Assembly: GCA_030272155.1 (NCBI GenBank)
Contig: CP126194.1
Location: forward strand, 1,603,501 to 1,667,500
Reading direction: 5' to 3'
Source: Tetradesmus obliquus
Taxonomy: Eukaryota > Chlorophyta > Chlorophyceae > Sphaeropleales > Scenedesmaceae
DNA: 64,000 bases
Each line of letters starts with the position of its first letter. Positions within the stretch are counted from its first letter, which is position 1. A model generated the notes under the pieces. That model was not told the DNA's origin and did not search any database. It worked only from the letters and a program-made list of their open reading frames with translations. Position numbers and translations under genes: made by a program. Positions 13,150 through 24,415 of the stretch are shown here, in pieces.

Positions 13150-14513
13150 AGGTGTTTAAAGGCGAACCCGTGGTGACGCCGAACCTGGAGCTTTACACGC
13201 TGGGTGACTAGTAACTGACTTGATTGCTGCTGCTGCTGCTGCAGGTGTCCAAGGGCAAGCCTGTTGTGACGTGGAACCTGGAGCTGGACACGCTGCGGGG
13301 TGACCTGGGGCTGCTGGGGTACCCGCCTAAGGACCTGCAGTACAGGTGAGATGGTGAAAAGACCTGGTTCTACTGCTACTGTAGTCCAGTGGTGGATGCA
13401 GTTTTTGATATGCGTTGACAGTGGTGAATACGCACGCACAGGTGAGTGCAGACAGCGCAGCAGGTGACCTGTTTCTGGGGCAACAATCAGCTGGCATGGG
13501 TTCAGATCTTCACTGTTCACACACCAAAAATCACCGAATCATACTTAGCTTGCTTGGTGCATTGTCCGCAGGTTCCTGTCACGCGTGCGGCCGGTGTTCT
13601 TCCTGCGTGCGCGCGACTACTCCAAGAGCGTGCCCGTGGCGCCCTTCATCATCAACTACTCGGGAGCACTGTTCAGGGAGTACCCCGGGCCATGGCAGGT
13701 GAGGCAACGCATCAGCAGCTGTGGGTCTAGCACATCACGGCAGTGCAGCTGTGCAGCTGAGCACAGCATGCTCCTCACCTTTGCAAAGCAGGGCAATTAA
13801 TCGTTGACTTCTGTATATGCTAGTGCGCATGGCTGTTGAAAGAATCTCGTGTGCCGCAACATGCCTCTTCAATGGTAAATTTTGCGCGTTGGCATGCCAG
13901 CTGCATTGCTGTTGCTGAGGCTGCGTAGTGTCCCTGGCTACTTGGTTGCGCTAGTAATTGAGCCGTTGGCTACAAATGGGTGTTAGCGCTGTTGTTTACT
14001 GGTGGTTGTGTCTCAATGGTTGATCCTCTGCTGTGCTCTATTTTCTGCCTTCCAGGTGCTGCTGAAGCAGGACAGCGGCGAGTATGCGTGCATTGCTGAG
14101 GGCCCGCTGCGCTACAACCTTGGCGAGGTCATGGCAGCCATGCGACTCATGTCCTACGCGTGCTGTATTGGCGGCTGTTGGCTTTCTCTGCGCCGCGCAG
14201 GTGGTGCTGAAGCAGGACAAACACCCACCTCCCAAACATCCTGCGTTGGTTGCTTTGAACCCACCGCTCCGCTGTTTTATCTATTATCTGTCCGCAGGTG
14301 CTGCTGAAGCAGGACAGCGGCGAGTACGCGTGCATTGCTGAGGGCCCGCTGCGCTACAACCTGGGTGAGGTCAAGGAGGAGCTCATGGCAGCCATGGGGC
14401 TCAACACAGAGGAGGCAGGCAGCACCATGGCATTTTTGCGGCGCGGTTACAAGACCAGCACCTGGTTCGAGGATGATTCGGAGCAGGAGCAGCACAGGGA
14501 CTGGCGGCTGTGA
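10810..14513 (+). CDS. LPA3: LPA3-type photosystem II accumulation factor (DUF1995)
   Basis: In plants LPA3 assists accumulation/assembly of the PSII core subunit CP43 in the chloroplast; that role is inferred by family. Eight exons join in perfect phase: 10810-11101, 11184-11251, 11611-11681, 12178-12305, 12836-12912, 13245-13345, 13572-13698, and 14298-14513 (TGA). This gives 359 aa, a usual length. Residues 1-50 or so form a Ser/Arg/Gln-rich transit peptide. Then come [16 protein letters not shown], the DUF1995 core [101 protein letters not shown] and a charged C-terminus. The start is the first ATG giving a leader. Several introns end in CTG tracts acting as 3' splice sites. The gene carries three separate families of pseudo-exon copies. 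Confidence 0.9.
12424..12720 (+). repeat. Tandem degenerate copies of LPA3 exon 4 end plus donor
   Basis: The end of exon 4 (GSAPESAAA plus GTGCG donor, near 12,275-12,330) recurs at about 12,424-12,480, 12,555-12,610 and 12,655-12,715, together with intron sequence, giving a decayed tandem repeat of roughly 130 bp. None of the copies is required for the reading frame. Confidence 0.78.
13099..13150. repeat. CTG tract ending in a CAG acceptor
   Basis: About 17 CTG units directly followed by CAGGTG, forming the 3' splice site of the LPA3 pseudo-exon at 13,151. Confidence 0.85.
13151..13212 (+). repeat. Pseudo-exon copy of LPA3 exon 6
   Basis: Follows a long CTG tract and CAG acceptor. It encodes [19 protein letters not shown] and then a stop, while the real exon 94 bases further (13245-13345) encodes [17 protein letters not shown] and continues. 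Same acceptor architecture, decayed coding. Confidence 0.82.
14056..14222 (+). repeat. Two pseudo-exon copies of the LPA3 last exon
   Basis: Copy 1 (14056 to about 14142) matches the start of the last exon ([20 protein letters not shown]) but lacks the KEEL segment. Copy 2 (14201-14222) keeps only the acceptor and VVLKQDK. The complete exon is 14298-14513. Confidence 0.85.
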
Positions 14514-15175
14514 GCGGCGGCGACAGAGTTGTTGGGAATCATGTTTTGAGCTGCCGAGCCGTTCTTGCTGGCTGCTGTTGGTGCAAGTGTTTGTTTGTAG
14601 GGGTTCTCTGTTTGTGCTGGCAGCTGGCAGCTGCTGTTCGGATGGTGTTTGTGTTGAGCGGCAGCTGCCGCCTGTCGGCTCGGGACGCAGCAGGTTGCAC
14701 ATTTGTTGTGGCAGCAGCACTTCTCATGCTGAGGGGTTTGCACGTGGAGGTTCAACACGCGAATCGCCAGTGTGCAGCCGACCTGAGGTGCTACTACACT
14801 TTTGTTGTTGGCGCCTGCACAGCAGAGCAGACAGTTGTGTTATCAGAACCATAGCGGCAGTCATTTTGTGCCAGTGCTGCATCATGCTGCGCCGTTTGCT
14901 ATTAGTGTGAAGGCCTTGGTGCTGCGTTATGTTGCATTGCAACAGGGATTGATTGTGTTTGTTGACGTACACAGTGTGCTGTTGGGCGCATGCCATGCGG
15001 CCCTCCTCTAGAGTGCAGATCTGCACGGCAGTCCTGCTGCAGGCTGTAGTGTTGCAGGCCGCACGATGAATAGCTGCCACGGATTCTCATTTTCAGGATG
15101 GCAGGCAGAGTCAATGTTGCCTTTCTGCTGAAGCTTTAACCAAAAGCGGTGGCGGCACCATGTTGTTCTGCTGAA

Positions 15176-15180
15176 TGTAA
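15176..15180 (+). terminator. TGTAA polyadenylation signal candidate (LPA3)
   Basis: TGTAA is the usual green-algal poly(A) signal. This is the first one downstream of the LPA3 stop, implying a long 3' UTR of about 660 nt. Confidence 0.4.
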
Positions 15181-17796
15181 CGTGTTATACGTACGTGTCA
15201 CCCGTACGCATGTGTGCATCTAGATGATTGCACAATGCCACCATGAAGCAGCGACCAAACTCCAGGTGAATGCTCATATCGCCGCATATTTCTTCTGCTT
15301 TTGGCTATAGCAGCGCGCTAAAGGGTACAGCGTCAGCGCTGAGTCAGCCGGATGTGCAAGCAACACTCTGGCGGACGTCCCTGGCAAGACACCAACGTTC
15401 ATACAAACATGTAAATGCAGCCCTGTATACATGCCTTGAGCGCCCCTTGAACATAGTGAAACATGAGAAGCAGCAGGACTGAACACATCACAGCTCTTCC
15501 CCGGCATGGGTGCAGAACAATACGGCTGTTTACATCAGCCGCTGCCAAACACACTGCTAGGAAATGGTCAACCAAGAGGCTTCAAAGCCGCGGGGAAAGG
15601 TTCAGCTGTCGATTGTGACAGCTGCTCTGCACACTGCCAACAGCGCACTGCAATGCACTTTTATCCAAGTGCAACACGGCTGCCTGGCTTTTTGCCCCCA
15701 AGATAACAGGTGGCTGCCCATTGGAGAGCAAAGGAAACTGCCAATCCACACAACGTGCATGCCATCCAACAGCAATGATTGCTGGCACATCACCATCGAT
15801 CAACCTGCTGATTGCCTGCAGGTGTGCTGACTTCAGCAGCCTGGTCCAGGTGCGATCAAATTGGCAACGGTGAAGCCATATGATCCACTCAGCTGTGGAA
15901 CAGCTGCAGTTTCACCTGAACTGCAGCATTGATGACGCCGGTGCCGCAAAGCAACAACACCAATCAGTTATGCTCCCCGACAAGCTCTACTGTTATTCTG
16001 CGGCATCAAACAGCTCCCAATACAGTGCGTCCACTGCTGGCACACTTTCCACAGCACTGCCTGGCAGGCCGCTCCTGGTGATATGCTGGTTGAATAAGCC
16101 AGCAGCGGCAAAGCCAGTGCTCGCACAGATTTTGACTGTCCACACACTTATACCAGCTGCACAATCGCAGCCAAATGATGGAACCTGGAGATCAACAAAC
16201 ACTGGGTAACCCAATCACTGACATCCACCACTTCTGAAACAAACAGTCTTGCTCCCAGCCTCACTGGCAAGTGGCAGCTGCCTGAGCTTTGCCAAATAAT
16301 CTTGCTCAGGCGCAGCATGCTTAGCATGATGCATAACTCTGTGAAATTTGAAACCCCTGTGTACTTATGTTGATCGCATGCCATATGACTGGCTAACAAG
16401 TGCAGGTGGCAGCCAGCAGGCTGGTAAGTTATTGATGATGCTGATGAGTTTTTTTCTGCGATTTCTTCTGACGGTTGGGATGATGATGAGTTGTTCTTCG
16501 ATGTTTCCTCCCCCTATGAGCCTCTCGTTGGCTCCTGACTGGGGTTCCCACTCCTCGTTGAGTGGAGCATGTAATGTAATGTAATGTAATGTAATGAGGC
16601 ATTGCTCCTATTAGCTTGAGCTTCCAATGCATAACATGAAGTATGTGTGACTATCAATTGATATGAGCGGCCAGCAGGCTGATCTCGATGCATTGCTCCT
16701 AACAGCTCAACGCTTAAGCTTCCAATGCATATCATGAAGTATGTGCGGCCATCAACTGCTATCAGCAGCCAGCAGGCTGATCACGTCTACAGCAGCAGTG
16801 CCCGGCCCTGCTGCACCAGCCACCACGTGGTTCTGTGCACAGAACAGAGTGCCATGATTACTACCCTCCCACGCATCGACCTTTCAGAGCCAGAGCCAGC
16901 TTCAGCCCTGCTTACATGTGGTAAAATGAACACTCTTCCTTCACATCCTCAGGTGAGTGCACGCATGCTGCCTCCCATCACCAACCTTTACAGCACAAAC
17001 TCTGGATATCACCCTAGCTGCACAACTGCGCAAACTGTTATGGCTGTGCAAGGTACATGCCATGCGGGATGCAACCACACAAAAACACAAAACAATCAAG
17101 CCCCTGCCACTGTTAGCAGCCTATCAATGAGCTGCAGGTCACAACCACACAACAATCACAACATCAAGCCTGGGGGGGGGGGGGGGGGGCTGCCACTGTT
17201 AGTGGCCGGAAAAAAACAGTGTAGCAGCTGCAAGGCTGCAAGCAGTACATACTGGTACATATGCGCGTTGCCAACAAGCCCAGCGGCGGGATGCAGCAGT
17301 TGCAGGAATGCTGTGCGACTGCGTGCAGTGAACGCAACGGAAGTCCTGCAGCTGCGTATTCAACAATATGTAAAGGATCACGACTGACATACCTCAGCAA
17401 CACCAGCACACAGGCCTACAATAGCTTACTTGTAAAACTAAAAAGTGCAGGTATGATGTGATAAGTTGTGGTGCCTGGCCAACTGCAGCAGTCCTTGCAG
17501 GTTGCACTGTGGCAGAAGATCACGCTGAACCTCCTGAATCCATGTCGCCGCAACACACACAAGCCTTGCGCCTGAGTCATGCAGCGCCTGATGGTTACCA
17601 CCTTGACACTCCAAAACCCGCACCGCCATCCACACTTCTTGCATGAGTAAATGCTTTGAATGTGCATCCAGGCGGCAAGCTGTTGCATATCCAAACACAA
17701 GTAAAGATTAAAGTTTATAAATATAGATATATATTTTTGAAATCTGGTGCACAGCCAGCAGCTGCTCCAGTAATGCGCCTGCACCTCCATACATTT
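15181..17796. other. Intergenic region with small repeats, no gene recognised
   Basis: Between convergent LPA3 and the EXORDIUM-like gene. It contains a (GTAAT)5 microsatellite at 16,571-16,595, a 91-bp tandem duplication at 16,599-16,780 (units starting GCATTGCTCC), and an 18-base G run at 17,172-17,189. Open frames show no family signature. Confidence 0.55.
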
Positions 17797-17801
17797 TTAC
17801 A
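17797..17801 (-). terminator. TGTAA polyadenylation signal (EXORDIUM-like gene)
   Basis: On the minus strand, 77 nt beyond the stop codon at 17,878, the expected spacing for a chlorophyte poly(A) signal. Confidence 0.6.
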
Positions 17802-17877
17802 CCCAAGTATGAGTGCCCCACCACCCCACCTGCCGCAACCGGCTGCCGCCAGGGCTGTCATGTGAAGTGAGATGCTA

Positions 17878-18244
17878 CGGGTACTGCATAGAGCAGTAAC
17901 CACCCGCAGCGTTCACCCAGTTGCGCTGCACCAGGTACTGGCGCGTGCCACCTGCCGTGCTTTGCAACTGCATATTGTAGAATAGGTGCCCGCTGCGTTG
18001 GAGGCGGTGTATTGTGTGCCGAACGTCCACGCACACTTGTCTGCATTCTCGTAGCCGCGTGTGTCGTACCTGCCGCGCGTCACATGAAGTATCAGGGTTG
18101 TGAGTGGCTGAGCCCTTCTAAGTAGGCATAGCAGCAGCCCCAGCGTGGCGTGCTAGCACATCAGATACTGTCAGTCTGCTTGTTGGGTCTGCTGCAGTGC
18201 GGAGGGGCAACTTGGCAGCAGATGACTGCTGGTTCTGGTGGTGG

Positions 18245-18289
<45 letters not shown>

Positions 18290-21200
18290 AGACCATGACA
18301 TGCTGGTAGAATGACATTTATCTCCTGGATTGGCAGCATGCAATGCATCCTGTTTTGTGCACTTCATGTTGCGGACGCCACACAACATCTTCCCAGTCTG
18401 AGTGCAGCAAGTAAGCCACACTGTGTTGATTGCTTGAACATGCAAGGTGTATGCCGCAGCTACTGCAGCAGCAGTCCACACAGCCACGACAGCCAGCAGC
18501 AATCACCCATGGGTTTTTACTGGCCAGTGAACAGGCTGGCAAGAACATGCGGAGCCCTGGTTGGCGTGTCTGTCTGTGTGTGTAACCCTCACCATGCGTT
18601 CAGCTGCGGGTCAGTTGCCTTTGCTGGCAGCGCCAGATCAACAACGTGACAAAAGCTAGCCAGTGTTTGTTCCTCACCACGCGTTCAGCAGCGGGTCAGT
18701 TGCAGCCTCCGTCCAGTGTGTGTTCCTCACCACGCGTTCAGCAGCGGGTCAGTTGCAGCCTCGGTAAGCTCATGTGCTATGATTGAAATCATGCCATCCG
18801 TGCCGGTATCACCATTGGGGCTGGTTGTCTGTGCTGCGCAGTTGGCGGGGCAGCGCGCTGGGTTTCCTGCAAGCAAGAACAGCAAGTGCAATTGCAGCAT
18901 GGTCAACACCCCGATGGTGTGAGGGTGAAGCTGGCTCCGTAGGCTCATTTTGCTGCTGTTTGCTTTGCATGCCAGGGCGGTTGATCACAGCAGTGTCTGC
19001 TACATGCAACGTGTACAGCGTGAACTGCGATGAAGATGACCGCATGTGTATGCAGTCAGCCGGCTGGCAAGCAATGCCAGATTTCCAGAGCATCACCGTT
19101 GCAGCCTGCTGTGCTGCAGGTGTCGCGAGTACCAACAGAAGGCTGTTTTCAACCATCACAAACAGCCTGCAGCAACAACTGTACACAGCTGCTGGCTGCA
19201 AACGTCTGCTGCTGCAGCAACTGCTGTTATGCAACCGCTGCCATCCCCCACGCATTAAAAGAAGGGCACGCCCTCTCACCGACCCAGGAGTACTTGATGT
19301 AACCCACGCCTGCCATCATCATCATGTTACCATTTAAGCCATAGCAACGTCGCCATCGGCCCCGCGCCCCACAGGAGCGGCTGATTGAACAGGCGGAGGG
19401 GGAAGGGGAGGGAGCACTATTTCATTATCCCGCTTGCAGACATTCCTGTGATTCCAGGCAAGAACAAGGTAGTCAGCAATCAGCCGAGCAGCCAACCTGC
19501 AAACACCAGATCCACCCCAAACATCGTCAGAAACAAAACGCAACACCATGGCAGAGGGGTCAGTCATGGCCAATAAAGTGCGCAGTTTTTCAGCGCAACC
19601 TGGCAGCCTTCGCAGCTCTCTCTTACACTACGCCTGCCATGTTGGTGTTTGTGTGCCAGCCGCAGTAGTTGGTGCAAAAGCCAGAGTTCTGGTTCACATC
19701 AGCTGAGCTCAGCACAAAGTACACGCCATTCACATCGCCGGGCAGAGCCCCAGAGGATATGGCAGTAGTCACCACGCTCTGTATGTCAGCATTCGAAGGG
19801 TTGGTTCCCTTGGTGTAGCCCACCGTGGTCTGCAAGCAGCGTCAGTCAGCAGCTCGTCATGTGATGTACTGGCAGATAACGAGCAGGCATCATGTAGCAT
19901 CCTGCTGTGAGTCCAGGTGCCTCTGTGGGGTGCATTTTCATGCCCACCTTGTATTCCTGTACATGCCTGTACACATGTGAGATTGGCTAGAAGATGCATG
20001 CATGCCATATGGTATTCAGAGCCATAAGGATGCCTGGACTCTGCCTAACATTTTGGTCGAGTGTGCTGTGCCTGGCCTTTCACAACACATCCCTGCATTT
20101 TACACTTCACCATACCATCATAGCTTGGGGCACGCTGCCGCTGCTGCGCAGGCACACTCACACTCTTAGCAAATGTCACTGTAGGCGACACCTTTGCGCC
20201 GCCGACAGCGCTGTTGTCGTAGTATGTGGTTAATATGTTCCACCAAGCGCTGTTTCCGATGTTAGACAGGAACTCAGGCACGATAGTGAGAGCAGGGTGG
20301 CTTGCTGGCCAGTTGCCGTACCTGCAGACAGCGCAATGGGGTGACAAGCCGGCCAGAACAGCCATTCACCCCCTCAGATGATGTTTGCTACCACAGCTGC
20401 TCAGATGATGTATCTAGCAAACCAGCAAACTGTGCAGTCAAACACGACACCTGGTCAACAGGGCGCTGCTGCGTAGCTGCTAACCAGATTATGCATGCTG
20501 CCACAGCTGCTCCGACAGTGTTTGGTGCTACGGCTGCTCCCCCAAATGATATAAGTAGGTCACAGCAGCTGACCAGCTGATGCACGCTGTCGCAGAGGTT
20601 TTCCTGGGTGGAACCTCAGAGTGACAGCTAGAGCTGAGCTGCCTGCAGCGTCCTATTAACCAGGTATCTCTACCCATCGGTGTCAGTTGTGGCGTATGCA
20701 TGAACACACCATGCAACCCCTTTACTGCTGTCACAACTGCTCGATCAAGCTCACCAGACGATGTATGCTGTCACAGGTTTGGTCATGACCGGCCCGTTGT
20801 GATAGGTGATGGTGTTGAGGTTGGTGGTACCGCGGCTCGGCCTGGCTCGCCCGACAAAACCACTGAACCCACGTGGGTTGTCTGCAGACACAGCACAGCA
20901 CATAACTTAGTTGCAGACACAGCACAGCACAGCACAGCACAGCACAAAGCTGAATCCGGGAAGAAAGTTATTTTTCTGCTGTGGTTCTTGCAGCAGTGCT
21001 GGCGTCAAAGAAGGCAGGCCATGTTGCTGCCACAATGTGCAAGGTCACACAGTGTACATGTACGTGTGAATCGTGTTCGCACGGCATGCATGCTGCAGAC
21101 GAAACAGTGCTTTGCAAACTTGTTCAACCGCTGCTGCCAGCTTGATTGTCTGCAGAATGGCAATGCAGAGTGAGCCACATCGAACAGAATGCATCCTCAA

Positions 21201-22029
21201 ACAGGCTGGATTGTGGCCCTCAGAGCAGGCTGCTGTAGTGGTTCAAAGCACTGCACTGTTGCAGCTGGTGCTGGTGCTGGTACACCAGCTGCAGCCAGTG
21301 TATACACAGTGTGCATGGCCATGGCTTACTTGGGTCTCCGTCAAGGCCATTGGCTTGGCGGTTGCCATTACCGCCGGCATTAATTTAAAATTGATTTTCT
21401 ATGTTTTACTGATCTACGCCACCACTTATATATATATAGGCAGGTGGTGCAGTGCCTGCAGGAAGTACTGTGTACTGTGTGGCTCCAGCAGGTGTTGATA
21501 CAGCTGTAACAAAAGTCCCATCTGATCAGCCGCAGCTACACCGATCAACTGATGCATACAGTGAACCGTAGTGCACGCTGAGCCTATCAACTTCCGCGCG
21601 CACGTCTGCGATGCATGCGCGTGTCAGCGGCTCCATAGCCGCATGACTCAGCTCCAGGCCTGACTGTGCTGCAGCTGCAGTGCAGCTAGGGAGCGTCACT
21701 GGCCTCTGCATGCACGTCTGAGATTCGTGCTGGCATGAATGGCTCCATGGCCGCCACATCCGACCACACCTCCTGTGCCCCAACACCAGGCCTGCAGCTT
21801 TGAGGCAACACACATCGCAAGTTGCTTGTTACAGCCACACCTACTGACGAGGCCGCACGGTCACAGCTGTGTATGTTCTTCATTGCAGCCTCAGAGCAGC
21901 AGCTATGGCGCATCACTTGCTTCCGCGTGCACGTCTGAGATGCATGCGGGTGTGAATGGCTCCATGGCCGCCACATCCCACCATGCCTCCTCACAGAAGA
22001 ACTCACGCTTGCCGTCAGCATCGAGCTGC

Positions 22030-22085
<56 letters not shown>

Positions 22086-22115
22086 TAGCAGCAGACTCAG
22101 CAGAGTTGAGAGCAT
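17878..22115 (-). CDS. EXORDIUM-like / phosphate-induced protein 1 family secreted protein
   Basis: Secreted or wall-associated protein of the PHI-1/EXO family, whose plant members affect growth. Exons: 22115-22007, 20881-20755, 20321-20162, 19829-19634, 19309-19280, 18866-18731 and 18069-17878. Phases join throughout except in the last. Exon 1 is a signal peptide whose core is about 20 Leu encoded by a CTG run. Conserved blocks are [101 protein letters not shown] and [10 protein letters not shown]. The last exon needs one extra base near 17,985 to move from the CAWTFG frame to the QYLVQRNW frame: either a real frameshift or a sequencing error. The 19,633-19,310 intron has GC-AG borders. The exon 1 to exon 2 join is inferred from phase and the signal peptide. 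Confidence 0.82.
18247..18291. repeat. CTG trinucleotide tract
   Basis: Uninterrupted (CTG)n run within the last intron of the EXORDIUM-like gene. Confidence 0.9.
18588..18709 (-). repeat. Two copies of the end of EXORDIUM-like exon 6
   Basis: The exon end and donor at 18,722-18,762 ([11 protein letters not shown] plus GTGAGG) recur at 18,669-18,709 almost unchanged and at 18,588-18,624 more diverged, all in the downstream intron. Confidence 0.82.
21585..22006 (-). repeat. Three-copy tandem repeat in intron 1 of the EXORDIUM-like gene
   Basis: Minus-strand copies at about 22,006-21,904, 21,775-21,680 and 21,660-21,585 each encode a variant of [19 protein letters not shown]. The first copy starts directly at the exon 1 donor. 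The signal-peptide exon splices past all of them in correct phase, so I treat them as intronic; alternative inclusion is possible. Confidence 0.7.
22029..22084. repeat. CAG tract encoding the signal-peptide poly-Leu
   Basis: (CAG)n on the plus strand, read as CTG (Leu) codons on the minus strand inside exon 1 of the EXORDIUM-like gene. Confidence 0.85.
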
Positions 22116-22420
22116 ACGAATGTGCAGCACGGTCCAACTAACAGCAGTGCCAGCCATTACCGCTCCATTGGCGCGGGCCGATGGCGTTGATGGGTAACAT
22201 GATGATGAGCAGTGCCAGTGAGACGGCACAAGCACGAGCAGGGGCAACGTGCGTGGTCTGACCCACCACCACGTACATACAGCAGCAGAGAGCAGCACAT
22301 CAACCTGCCAGCTAAGAGCCTTGTCACACACACCTACACTGTGGGCAATGACAGCAGAAAAACACGTAAATGATGTCTATGGTATGACAGTAACCAGTAA
22401 TTACGAACCAGGCAGCTCAC

Positions 22421-24415
22421 CTGTGCCCAGCAGCTCTGAGGCACGCTGCGCCACACCTCGCAGCGGCTGCACTGCACCCAACGCAGCCCAGCCTGCCCCG
22501 CTGGCGCTGCTGCTTTCTCTTGCGGTGTGCTGCTGCTGCCGCCCTTGGCTCCAGGTGGGGGAGTGGACCCAGCAGCCACTGCTGCTTGCAAACCACTTCC
22601 TGCTGCTGCTGCTGCTGCTGCTGCTGCACTGGCTCCACTGCCGCCCGCGCCAGCACTGGCAGCAGCACCACTTGCTGCTGGGGTGCCTGCTGCCCCACTT
22701 GGCTTGGGCATGTTCACCTTGCCTAGTTTCAGCTTCTTCTTTGGCTGCTGTGACTGCTGCTGCTGCTGCTGCTGCTGCTGGGGCTGCTGGTTGTGCAATG
22801 GCGGCTTGCCCGGCGGTCGCTGCTGCTGCTGCTGCTGCAGCGGCGGCAGCTGTGGCTGGGGTGACTTTCGTTGTTGTTGCTGCTGCTGCTGCTGTGGCTG
22901 CTGTGGTTGTGGGGACTTTCTCTGTGGCTGCTGCTGCTGCTGCTGCTGCTGCTGTGGCTGCTGAGGTTGGGGTGACTTTCTCTGTTGCTGCTGCTGCTGC
23001 TGCTGCAGCTGGCTGCTGGTGGCACCTGGGCTGCTGCGCCTGGCCTGCTTCTGCCCTTTGCTGCCGCTGTTTGCCCTCTTCGGTGCTGTCGGCGGCAGCT
23101 GCCCCGCATGCTGCTGCTGCTGGTAGCGCAGGCGCAGCTGGTGCAGAGGCACCCCAGCCACACTCACACTGTGCCAACCATCATCGCCCTGCTTGTTGGG
23201 TGACACCAGGCGCTTAACATACACCGAGAAGGCACTGGGCGTGGTGAACTCGCTGCCTGCAGCCACAAAACGAAACACCAGGTGATGAATCAGGATGTGG
23301 AGCCTTAGGACAAATATACATATACAGCATGCTGATTGTTACGCACCTCCCTGCAGCCATGCAGCAATGGTTCAATGATGGCGGATCAGGATGATGTGGT
23401 AACTGTGACAGTGACGCACCTGCTGATAGAGGCAGGTAACAGCTGGATGGTAAAGTGGCTTGAGAGGCAGCCTGTAAGGACAGCTACATGCCAAGAGCCA
23501 ACCCGGCAACTGCTCAGCAGCGCAAACATAGGGGAATGCGGCCGCCTGCTGTGCATTCATCACAATGACACTATCCGTCCCCAGCGACACTGAACATTCA
23601 ACTGCTGCTGTCCGCTGTGCATCCCTGCCACCCAGCGCACCTCTGAAAGCAATCGCGCCGTTGTCCTGCAAGCTGGCGCTGTAGCTCACGCCCCGGTATG
23701 TAACTGTTACATTGTCATGGCCCGCCTGCAGCAGCCCTGCTGCCAGCATGTCTGCTAGAGTAGGGCTGCTGCTGCCGCCTTTGCTCTTGGTGCTGCTGGT
23801 GGGCCCTGCAGGGCTGGGGTTGAGGTTTGGTTCACTGGGCTCTTCTGAGGCGTGCCGCTGCTGCTGCTGCTGCTCACCCAGGGACATGCGCTGTGTAGCA
23901 AAAGCAACAGGCAGGGAAAGGACAATGCAACATGCTGTAAGAGGGGCGCTGCTGCTGCTCACCCAGCAACATGCTGCACGTTGTTGGTGTTTGAGCAGGC
24001 AGTGAAAGGGCAGTTGGCTTTAAGCAACTCCATCAATGGATGACATGCTTGGCAAGTAATTCAGAGTGAATATGTGTGCTGCCTGGTGATTTGTGAAGAC
24101 AGCGAGCAAGTGCAGAAGAACTGACCGCTTGCACACAACCGTGCACGCTATCAGTCCCTGGCCTGCTACCCGTAGTTGGTTGCACAGCCTGCTCAAGCAC
24201 CTATAGCCTAGGCATTGTTGCGGCATCAGCAGCACCATGCATGCCAACACTGCGTGCAGCTCTGACATAGCAGCAACAGCGAGTCAGTCATTGATGTAAC
24301 GGTGAGCATGCTGTTGGCCACATTGTGGAACAGAAGCTCTGCTCGCTCACCAGTTTGCGCTTCTGCCCTGCTGCTGCTGGAGTGCCATCTGCTGCTGTTC
24401 CAGGAGTGCCCCCCA
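22421..24415 (-). CDS. RAMA-domain, Gln-rich, CW-type zinc-finger protein (ends unresolved)
   Basis: Likely nuclear chromatin-associated protein. Three exons are supported: 24415-24351 (GTPGTAADGTPAAAGQKRKL), 23890-23641, and 23256-22421, joining in phase. A RAMA-type domain is split across two of them: TLADMLAAGLLQAGHDNVTV, YRGVSYSASLQDNGAIAFRG, then EFTTPSAFSVYVKRLVSPNK and GDDGWHSVSVAGVPLHQLR. A long Gln-rich region follows with repeated RKSPQPQQPQ blocks, a basic KKKLKLGKV motif, Ala/Gly-rich sequence, and finally the first half of a CW zinc finger (RWVQCSRCEVWRSVPQSCW). The donor at 22,420 implies at least one more exon, which I could not place before the next gene's start at 22,115. The 5' end upstream of 24,415 is also unplaced. 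RAMA and CW domains are associated with modified DNA/histone recognition by family knowledge. Confidence 0.75.

Noticed and set aside
21585-22115. A separate gene encoding the [15 protein letters not shown] repeats
   Set aside because: The preceding signal-peptide exon has a consensus GTGAGT donor whose phase matches the EXORDIUM-like exon at 20,881; the repeats overlap the intron.
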